A DNA stretch of 44,175 nt from assembly GCA_002505345.1 (NCBI GenBank), contig DAUY01000014.1, positions 1-44,175 of the forward strand, read 5' to 3'. The translations under genes were made by a program, and so were the position numbers. Below, piece by piece: positions 1 to 4,344 of the stretch. The first letter of the stretch is position 1; every line of letters starts with the position of its first letter. The notes beneath the pieces are model-generated. The model had not been told where the DNA came from, did no database searches, and worked only from the letters and a program-made list of their open reading frames with translations. The DNA comes from Methanomassiliicoccaceae archaeon UBA370. GTDB lineage: Archaea > Thermoplasmatota > Thermoplasmata > Methanomassiliicoccales > Methanomethylophilaceae.

Positions 1-354
1 TTTCTCACATTTTATTGCGGTATGTTTTACACCATCCTTACTGACCCTTGTCATATCAATATAATTCTCTCTTGTTAATCTAAAACCATCTGGCTTTGTA
101 CGCAGTTCCGTGTTGAAATGTATCATGGACATATCAAGAAATGATTTTGAATCTATTTATCCCTTCTTAAATTTACAATTTATATCTCCGTCCGGTTTAT
201 ACAGGATGCCATTATGAATTTCATTTTCTTTGAAATAACCTTCATATCGGTCCCGTAGGGCGACAATATCTTACTCCGCCATGCAATATTCCAGAGACGA
301 AGACACAGGATGCATGTAATAGCGTATGAGTGGGTCAATGATGTTTTTGGTCAT
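1..354 (-). pseudogene. decayed gene fragment, two in-frame TAA stops
   Basis: On the minus strand one frame runs from an ATG at 354 to the window edge (118 codons) and is interrupted by only two stops, TAA at 271-273 and TAA at 157-159. The interrupted translation still looks like protein: IDPLIRYYMHPVSSSLEYC before the first stop, DIVALRDRYEGYFKENEI between them, and RLTRENYIDMTRVSKDG near the edge. The sequence is much more AT-rich than the rest of the window. The start overlaps the end of the recombinase gene by 20 nt, as functional genes in this island do, so it was probably once part of the same operon. Family unknown. The stops are TAA, so pyrrolysine read-through cannot rescue it. Confidence 0.55.
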
Positions 355-973
355 GCAAAAAGAGGCCGTAACCCCTAGACTTTCTGTGCAAATTTGAGTA
401 ACTGTAACCGAGCGTTTTTGCTGTCTGTCGTAAAGTCATGCCTTTAGCTGCACATTCGGCCACAAGCTCCATGTCTACGTCCATCTTCGGCCGTCCTATA
501 GGACGGCCGGATTTAGTGCCGTGCTTTTTCGCATAGTTCAATCCCTTCCGGACCTTGAGGCTGTGCATCTCCCTCCATTGCTCCCCTTGATTTGTTGCTA
601 TGTAGTTGATCGTCTTCTCGATCCCGTCCTCCGGACGGATCTGCATCGATGTGTAACGGAGGACCGTCCCCCTCGGCTTGATGATTTTAAGGAGCGATTC
701 CATATCGTCATTAGAACGGGAGATCCTCGTAGGATCCTGCGCGACGATCAGGGAGACCTGATGCGTCATCAGGTATCCGATCATAAGCTGCAGTCCCGGA
801 CGGTCGAGGTTCCCTCCGGAGAAGCCCTCATCCCGGAATACCTCCATGACCTGCATCTTGTTGAGGTCGCAGAATTTGCGGCAGTCTTCAACCTGCATTT
901 CCGGGCGCTGCCCTTTATCGTCGGTGGAGCTCCTGACGTATATAACGGCCGTCATTCCCTCATAAGGATCCAT
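335..973 (-). CDS. serine site-specific recombinase (resolvase/invertase type), 212 aa
   Basis: This is a small serine recombinase that cuts and rejoins DNA through a 5'-phosphoserine intermediate. The N-terminal catalytic domain begins VIYVRSS with the presumed nucleophilic serine at about residue 16. It is followed by the family signature DEGFSGGNLDRPGLQ and by DPTRISRSNDD, the conserved DPTRxxR-type region. The C-terminal part, from about GRPIGRPKMD to the end, is a Hin/resolvase-like helix-turn-helix (LRQTAKTLGYSYSNLHRK). Length is near the 180-210 aa of resolvases and invertases, not the >450 aa of large serine integrases. The start at 973 is chosen because GGGGAGG lies 8 nt upstream; an open frame extends further but lacks such a site. 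The gene overlaps its upstream neighbour by 14 nt. Its target site is unknown; the inverted repeat at 1875-2155 is one candidate. Confidence 0.9.
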   Translation of the reverse strand: MDPYEGMTAVIYVRSSTDDKGQRPEMQVEDCRKFCDLNKMQVMEVFRDEGFSGGNLDRPGLQLMIGYLMTHQVSLIVAQDPTRISRSNDDMESLLKIIKPRGTVLRYTSMQIRPEDGIEKTINYIATNQGEQWREMHSLKVRKGLNYAKKHGTKSGRPIGRPKMDVDMELVAECAAKGMTLRQTAKTLGYSYSNLHRKSRGYGLFLHDQKHH

Positions 974-1514
974 AGTTCGCCTCCCCTTCAGGGTGGAATC
1001 TGTCCCATACCATCTCACCATCATACTGCGCATATCTGAGCTCGCATTGTTCGCACACGCCCGTAACGTACGTGTGTTGTGACTTCCGCTCATAGTGGGT
1101 TCTGATATGGTCGTCGCATCCGCACCGGGGGCATTTCACAATGGACTTTGGGACTTTCTGCCTCTCCAATATCTGATCTGCGCATTCCTCGAATGCCCTC
1201 GAGATATTGTTAGTGGACGTTCTGCATCCACCTCTGTAGGTCACGCTGCATAGCACCTCTGCGATCTTAGCTGCGTTTTCTTCGATGAAATGTAACAGCC
1301 CGTCCGGGTCGATACCGACGCTGGCTAGCCATTCGCCGAAATCGGAAAAAATCAGTATCGGCAGAACGGATTTTCCGCTTTCGGACAGACCGTATTTCCC
1401 CCTCGATGCAACTGCCACGGCGACGGCCGCTATCCGCGGGTCGTCAGAATACACATAGCAGCAATCGGAAGGATTGACTACCTCATACTTCATGAAGCCA
1501 GACTCGACGGTCAT
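960..1514 (-). CDS. hypothetical protein with C-terminal zinc-ribbon-like motif
   Basis: This is about 184 aa with no family I recognise. The N-terminal two thirds are alpha/beta-like, with SRGKYGLSESGKSVLPILIF and a later helix-rich stretch. Near the C-terminus a CPRCGCDDH ... CEQCE pair of CxxC motifs, spaced roughly 25 residues apart, suggests a zinc ribbon that may bind DNA or RNA. The start at 1514 gives an ATGA overlap with the upstream gene's stop; an in-frame ATG at 1526 and one at 1493 are alternatives. It is co-transcribed with the recombinase, which starts inside its last codons. It may be a DNA-binding accessory protein of the island (inference). Confidence 0.65.
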   Translation of the reverse strand: MTVESGFMKYEVVNPSDCCYVYSDDPRIAAVAVAVASRGKYGLSESGKSVLPILIFSDFGEWLASVGIDPDGLLHFIEENAAKIAEVLCSVTYRGGCRTSTNNISRAFEECADQILERQKVPKSIVKCPRCGCDDHIRTHYERKSQHTYVTGVCEQCELRYAQYDGEMVWDRFHPEGEANYGSL

Positions 1515-1849
1515 TCTACCATGCATCCTTCCGTCCCCCTAGTAGATTCAGAATCTATCTTCCTCTGTGAGGTAACCGGAAACCCAAGAACCGTTGCCAT
1601 TTCCGCAAGATCTACCAGACGGCTTTCCGACTGATTGATTTTGATGAAAAAATCGAGATCTTCCATCATCTGCCATAGTTCACGCACTTTGCGCTCCGAG
1701 GTTGTTATTTTTCCGAATATCAGGACTTTCCTGAATTCGGTCAATGTTATCTTCTCGCGGCTCCCGATTTGAACGGGCCCATAGATCCAAAGGAAATGTT
1801 TGTTCAGCGCAGTGAGGACACCATCGTATGTTATTGTCGGTCTTCCCAT
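1511..1849 (-). CDS. hypothetical protein, possible winged-helix fold
   Basis: This is 112 aa starting MGRPTITYDG. The start at 1849 is preferred because GGGTG lies about 7 nt upstream; an in-frame ATG at 1867 has no ribosome site. The middle (ITLTEFRKVLIFGKITTSERKVRELW) and the following LDFFIKINQSESRLVDL read like the recognition helix and wing of a winged-helix protein, but this is a weak impression. It is the first gene after the large inverted repeat, so the left repeat arm lies in its 5' leader. It overlaps the next gene by ATGA. No family recognised. Confidence 0.6.
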   Translation of the reverse strand: MGRPTITYDGVLTALNKHFLWIYGPVQIGSREKITLTEFRKVLIFGKITTSERKVRELWQMMEDLDFFIKINQSESRLVDLAEMATVLGFPVTSQRKIDSESTRGTEGCMVE

Positions 1850-1874
1850 TTTTTTCACCCTTTTCAAAGATTTT

Positions 1875-2155
1875 CAAAGAGACACACAGACACACAGACA
1901 CACACGCACATTCCGCAGTTTTCAGTCGGGGCCAGACGGTCGTCGTTACGACCGTATGGCCCCGACATAGCGTCCGCTAAACTATCACGTCGGTTTGGGG
2001 TTGGGGTGTGTCGGGAAGTAAGCGAAAGGGGGGGCGCAACCGACGGCGGCGGACCCCCTCTTTTTTACTACCCAGCAATCCGATTTTCACCCGCGAACAA
2101 CCGACATGAAACAGGTTTGTGCGTGTGTGTCTGTGTGTCTGTGTGTGTCTCTTTG
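1875..2155. repeat. 36/38-bp inverted repeat of CACACAGA units around a 207-bp core
   Basis: The left arm is 1875-1910 and the right arm 2118-2155. The right arm reverse-complemented matches the left arm exactly apart from one extra CA. Each arm begins CAAAGAGACACAC and ends GACACACACGCACA, and is built of GACACACA-like units. The arms enclose a 207-bp core with a 17-bp hairpin (1927-1964), G-runs (1997-2034) and three copies of AACCGAC (2038-2044, 2099-2105, and reversed at 1989-1995). The gene-free stretch is 1850-2264. If transcribed leftward with the operon, the arms would pair into a long stem just upstream of the gene starting at 1849. Possible roles: replication origin, recombinase site or structured RNA. 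None is proven. Confidence 0.85.
1927..1964. other. 17-bp near-perfect hairpin inside the inverted-repeat core
   Basis: CGGGGCCAGACGGTCGT (1927-1943) pairs with its reverse complement at 1948-1964 with a single mismatch (G1935 against A1956), leaving a CGTT loop. There is no U-run after either side, so it does not look like a simple terminator. It is nested in the larger inverted repeat. Confidence 0.8.
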
Positions 2156-2264
2156 ACTTATTACACCGGCCCGGGACTTTAACCCGAGAGAGCACTCGCT
2201 CAAGTCGGTGATCCTTTGAGATCCGCACATATAGACCATGAGTCCAATCTTGTCTGAATTCCGG

Positions 2265-2501
2265 TCAGTCATAGATCTCGCCCCCATCATCGATTAGTTG
2301 ATTGACAATACTCTGCAGTTTTTTCAACATGATTTCGATCTTAGCATAATTGTCTTTGATAAGGTAGGAATACATCAGGACGATATCGTCACTGTCGAGC
2401 GTCTTGTCAAGATGGGCGGTCATGTCTTCCCACATCTGCCACTTAATGTATGCTTCAATAGTCTGGCGATCAATGTAACCCATGAAGGTCTCCGGCAGCA
2501 T
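2265..2501 (-). CDS. small hypothetical helical protein, 78 aa
   Basis: The start at 2501 has GGAGG 8 nt upstream, inside the last codons of the preceding gene, giving a TGATG overlap. The product (MLPETFMGYIDRQ ... LQSIVNQLIDDGGEIYD) is predicted to be almost entirely helical, acidic and possibly coiled-coil at its C-terminus (NYAKIEIMLKKLQSIVNQL). No family recognised. It is the last gene before the inverted-repeat segment. Confidence 0.6.
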   Translation of the reverse strand: MLPETFMGYIDRQTIEAYIKWQMWEDMTAHLDKTLDSDDIVLMYSYLIKDNYAKIEIMLKKLQSIVNQLIDDGGEIYD

Positions 2502-2734
2502 CAGATCGCCTCCGGATATGTTTCCGGAGGGGCCGAAGCCCCTCCTTCCCATTTTTCTGACGTATGTTCCCGCACAGAAGGTGTTTTGCCGGCGGAGAAC
2601 ACGAACTCCGCCGGCCTGAAAGCCCCATCTAAAATTTGGATGATGGGATAGCATGGGGCCGTCAGCGTGAACCTGCGGCCGCACTCGGCCGAGGTAAAGG
2701 GTTTTATCGAATCGGACATGGGCCTGTCCGTCAT
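2501..2734 (-). CDS. small hypothetical protein, 77 aa
   Basis: This gene is easily missed, but it is supported by both ends: its ATG overlaps the stop of the upstream gene as ATGA (2731-2734), and its TGA overlaps the start of the downstream gene as TGATG. The product reads MTDRPMSDSIKPFTSAEC and then YPIIQILDGAFRPAEFVF before a polar, proline-rich end. No family recognised. The 3' half of the coding sequence contains two strong hairpins, a 10-bp perfect stem at 2588-2615 and an 8-bp stem at 2526-2545. Confidence 0.5.
   Translation of the reverse strand: MTDRPMSDSIKPFTSAECGRRFTLTAPCYPIIQILDGAFRPAEFVFSAGKTPSVREHTSEKWEGGASAPPETYPEAI
2509..2545 (-). promoter_or_regulatory. two mutually exclusive hairpins over the ribosome site of the 2501 gene
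   Basis: In the minus-strand RNA, GGAGGGGC-UUCG-GCCCCUCC (2545 to 2526) forms an 8-bp stem with a stable UUCG loop. The CCUCCGG at 2530-2524 could instead pair with CCGGAGG at 2515-2509, a perfect 7-bp stem that hides the GGAGG used to start the gene at 2501. The two stems share bases 2526-2530 and cannot coexist. This could make translation of the downstream gene depend on ribosomes passing through the upstream one. It could also be chance in GC-rich coding sequence. Confidence 0.35.
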
Positions 2735-2958
2735 TCCCTGGGCGCGGCCAGGATTATACGTCTCGCCTTCGAGGCGAGATCGTAGATGAGAGTCTCCATC
2801 TCCGTACAGGTCTCCGCGCTCATCATCGGAGAGTAAGCGAACGAGACTTTCGCCATCGTATGTATGGCGCTCCCATTCTCCACGATCTGGAATGTCAGCG
2901 TCTTCTCTACCATCTCGTCCGGGCGCGTAGCGTCCGCTGTAGGTTGATTCTTGTTCAT
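2731..2958 (-). CDS. small hypothetical protein, 75 aa
   Basis: The start is taken as ATG 2958 (MNKNQPTADATRPDEM); a GTG at 2970 is possible. The product has VEKTLTFQIVENGSAIHTMAK followed by a helical segment MSAETCTEMETLIYDLASKARR. This is a beta-then-helix pattern with no family I can name. It is the first gene of the leftward operon 2958 to 335 and diverges from the ribbon-helix-helix gene at 3048. The palindromic operator between them could control both. Confidence 0.55.
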   Translation of the reverse strand: MNKNQPTADATRPDEMVEKTLTFQIVENGSAIHTMAKVSFAYSPMMSAETCTEMETLIYDLASKARRIILAAPRE

Positions 2959-3002
2959 ATATTGCAACACCTATCGGAGTTAATCCGATTGAATACGATA
3001 AT

Positions 3003-3034
3003 ATCATATCAATATTTATCTGTTTTGATATGAT
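3003..3034. promoter_or_regulatory. palindromic operator, divergent promoter region
   Basis: ATCATATCAA (3003-3012) and TTGATATGAT (3025-3034) are perfect 10-bp inverted repeats separated by 12 bp. The site lies 14 bp upstream of the ribbon-helix-helix gene start, in AT-rich promoter-like DNA (TATTTATC between the arms), and between two divergent genes. Autoregulation by the small repressor is the simplest reading. A second short palindrome, CGGAGTTAATCCG, lies nearby at about 2974-2986. Confidence 0.6.
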
Positions 3035-3047
3035 TCCATAATATCTA

Positions 3048-3215
3048 ATGGCAGAAAATAAACCGCGCTTGAGCATTACTGTTGAGCAAAATCTGATAGA
3101 TTGGATAGATTTGCAAATTGAAAAGCGAGTCTTTGCGAACAGATCGCATGGTGTCGAAGCGTGTCTATTCTGGTGCAAAGAGGCCTTTGAAAGGGGTGAG
3201 TTGCCACCGAGATAA
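3048..3215 (+). CDS. ribbon-helix-helix (CopG/MetJ-type) DNA-binding protein, 55 aa
   Basis: This short gene runs ATG 3048 to TAA 3213-3215. The protein begins MAENKPRLSITVEQNLIDW, then has IDLQIEKRVFANRSHGVE and ACLFWCKEAFERGELPPR. This is the full ribbon-helix-helix pattern: an N-terminal beta strand with alternating residues (RLSITV), helix A (EQNLIDWIDLQIEK), the turn FANRSHG and helix B (VEACLFWCKEAFERG). The family binds palindromic DNA as dimers of dimers, often as autorepressors of plasmids, viruses and toxin-antitoxin loci. It is the only rightward gene in the island and sits directly behind the 3003-3034 palindrome. No toxin-like partner is coupled to it, which favours a copy-number or lysogeny-type repressor over an antitoxin. 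Confidence 0.8.
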   Translation: MAENKPRLSITVEQNLIDWIDLQIEKRVFANRSHGVEACLFWCKEAFERGELPPR

Positions 3216-3276
3216 AGGTGTTGCAGACCCAAAAATTGAATCGGCAGCAACTCATTTTTAAACTGTTTCATCGAGA

Positions 3277-3492
3277 TCATTCTTCAGCCCCCTCGGACTG
3301 CAACACATAAACGCTCACGTAGCCGCGCTTCCCCTCTGCGGGGAATTTTTCCAGGAAGCCCTGATCGCAGAGCTTGCTCAGTTTGCGGGAAACCTCCGCC
3401 TGTGCGCACCCTATAAGCTCGCTGAGGTCGGCGCTTGTTGCCTTCCCGCCCGCATCGGCGAGTGCCGAGATCACGATCTCGATGGAGACCAT
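3277..3492 (-). CDS. small winged-helix DNA-binding protein, 71 aa
   Basis: The protein is a minimal winged helix-turn-helix: helix 1 VSIEIVISALADAGG, helices 2-3 TSADLSELIGCAQAEVSRKLSKLCDQ, then the wing GFLEKFPAEGKRGYVSVYVL. This matches the MarR/ArsR-like architecture without extra domains. The start ATG at 3492 shares its A with the TAA stop of the upstream gene (TAATG), and GGGAGG lies 10 nt upstream. It is the last gene of the leftward cluster 4319 to 3277 and converges with the ribbon-helix-helix gene. Probably a transcription regulator; target unknown. Confidence 0.7.
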   Translation of the reverse strand: MVSIEIVISALADAGGKATSADLSELIGCAQAEVSRKLSKLCDQGFLEKFPAEGKRGYVSVYVLQSEGAEE

Positions 3493-3710
3493 TACGCCGG
3501 AACCTCCCGATCGGCCCGCCAGACATGGGCGTCCCGCCGGACATCCACACGGCGGACGAGCCCGCGGCGTTCCATCGACATCAGTGCCCCAGTTACGGTC
3601 ATGGGCGTCATTGAATAGTCGATGTCCCGGCGGATGTCCTGTGCGGTCGCATTGCCTAGCTTCGTCAGAGATTCGAGGACCGTAGCATTCTTCTCGCTGA
3701 GGTCGGTCAT
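3492..3710 (-). CDS. small winged-helix DNA-binding protein, 72 aa
   Basis: This is a second minimal winged-helix protein adjacent to the first. Its helices are KNATVLESLTKLGNATAQDI and MTPMTVTGALMSMERRGLV, followed by a wing RRVDVRRDAHVWRADRE. The two neighbours share fold and length but little sequence, so an ancient duplication or a heterodimer is possible (inference). The start at 3710 overlaps the upstream stop by ATGA. Exact role unknown. Confidence 0.65.
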   Translation of the reverse strand: MTDLSEKNATVLESLTKLGNATAQDIRRDIDYSMTPMTVTGALMSMERRGLVRRVDVRRDAHVWRADREVPA

Positions 3711-3943
3711 ACTTTCGCCCTCTTTCTTGTCGATAAGTCGGACCAGATCCTAGTCTCGTCCCCGGTTAGTAGATCGATCGCCAGGATAGCGGACGCGATG
3801 GTGCGGACCTCCGTGGACGAGAGTCCGGGATTGGAGTCGTGCCATGGATTATATGTCGCTTCTCCAGGACTTACAGCCAGCAGCACATCGCGGATGGCGC
3901 TGCGGATCTCGCGCAGAGTGTCGCACTCGCAGGCGGAGATCAT
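3707..3943 (-). CDS. small hypothetical protein, 78 aa
   Basis: The start at 3943 has GGAGG 8 nt upstream and an ATGA overlap with the previous gene; the stop also overlaps the next start as ATGA. The product is mostly helical: CDTLREIRSAIRDVLLAVSPG, then a charged turn, then STEVRTIASAILAIDLLTGDE. No family recognised. Confidence 0.6.
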   Translation of the reverse strand: MISACECDTLREIRSAIRDVLLAVSPGEATYNPWHDSNPGLSSTEVRTIASAILAIDLLTGDETRIWSDLSTRKRAKV

Positions 3944-4125
3944 GCAGAGGCCTCCTCTACGAGCGTCCCGATTCCCTCGCCATTATAGTGGCGGCGGTAG
4001 GTGCAGATCAGTTGTGCCTGATCGCACTGGTCTAGGAGCGGGCACCCTATGCACCTGCTCGAGGACGCAAGAAGGAAGGTTGCCGCGCAGTCGACGCTCG
4101 GCTTGAGAGGACAGGATGTCATCAT
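3940..4125 (-). CDS. small cysteine-rich hypothetical protein, 61 aa
   Basis: This 61-aa protein has six cysteines, including CPLKPSVDC and RCIGCPLLDQC ... C, which could hold zinc or an iron-sulfur cluster. The SRCIGCPLLDQC part resembles the Cys pattern of WhiB-like or primase-type cluster binders only superficially. GGAGG lies 5-8 nt before the two possible starts (4125 and 4122), and the first overlaps the upstream stop as ATGA. No family recognised. Confidence 0.6.
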   Translation of the reverse strand: MMTSCPLKPSVDCAATFLLASSSRCIGCPLLDQCDQAQLICTYRRHYNGEGIGTLVEEASA

Positions 4126-4319
4126 TCTCCCTCCTTGATGAGCTCTTCAAAACAATCTGCGAATCTCTTTCCGCCTTCCGGTCCAAATATCAGTTCTTCG
4201 ATGTTTTCCGGACAGCTTTCCAAAACAGATTTTCCCGAGGCCAGCCAGTGTCTGGAAGAACCTGAGAAATCTGCGCGAGGCTACCACTTGTTTTCCAAGC
4301 CCGTATGCCAGGCTTCCAT
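4122..4319 (-). CDS. candidate pyrrolysine-containing protein (in-frame TAG), 65 aa
   Basis: A frame opens with ATG 4319, directly after an in-frame TGA, reads MEAWHTGLENKW, meets TAG at 4281-4283, and continues PRADFSGSSRHWLASGKSVL and then ESCPENIEELIFGPEGGKRF to a TGA at 4122. The part after the TAG has protein-like composition, and its stop overlaps the next gene's start as ATGA, the same coupling used along the whole operon. No other gene in the window uses TAG as a stop. I therefore read TAG as a possible pyrrolysine codon. Alternatives: the TAG is a recent nonsense mutation, or translation starts after it at a TTG (4253, VLESC region) without a clear ribosome site. No strong Shine-Dalgarno precedes ATG 4319. 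Family unknown. Confidence 0.45.
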
Positions 4320-4344
4320 ATCTTGTCAGTCGGCCGATATCTGC

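Larger units (their letters stand above)
1..4319. mobile_element. accessory island with serine recombinase (left end outside window)
   Basis: This is a compact block of about a dozen short genes, most with no recognisable family, joined by ATGA, TAATG or TGATG overlaps. It contains a serine recombinase (335-973), a repressor-like ribbon-helix-helix gene with an operator, small winged-helix proteins, a large inverted repeat and a decayed gene. This differs sharply from the conserved housekeeping genes that begin at 4345. The layout of leftward genes around one rightward repressor gene resembles the control region of an integrated plasmid or virus. I see no capsid, terminase, replication or transposase gene, and I could not find flanking att repeats. 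The right edge is placed only by the end of the chelatase operon; the left edge is not in the window. Confidence 0.6.

Noticed and set aside
521..1039. 172-codon plus-strand frame opposite the recombinase
   Set aside because: Shadow of the minus-strand recombinase; no motifs or ribosome site.
1880..2150. CRISPR array from the repeated CACACAGA units
   Set aside because: The units are adjacent low-complexity repeats without spacers, and no cas gene is present.
1875..2155. Insertion sequence bounded by terminal inverted repeats
   Set aside because: The 207 bp between the arms encode no transposase and no target duplication is seen outside the arms.
2160..2230. tRNA remnant as an integration site (GGGTTAAAGTCCC on the minus strand)
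   Set aside because: The T-loop lacks the conserved TTC, and no acceptor or anticodon arm can be drawn.
3048..3215. Ribbon-helix-helix gene as an antitoxin of a toxin-antitoxin pair
   Set aside because: No small coupled toxin-like gene follows; the next gene converges on it from the other strand.
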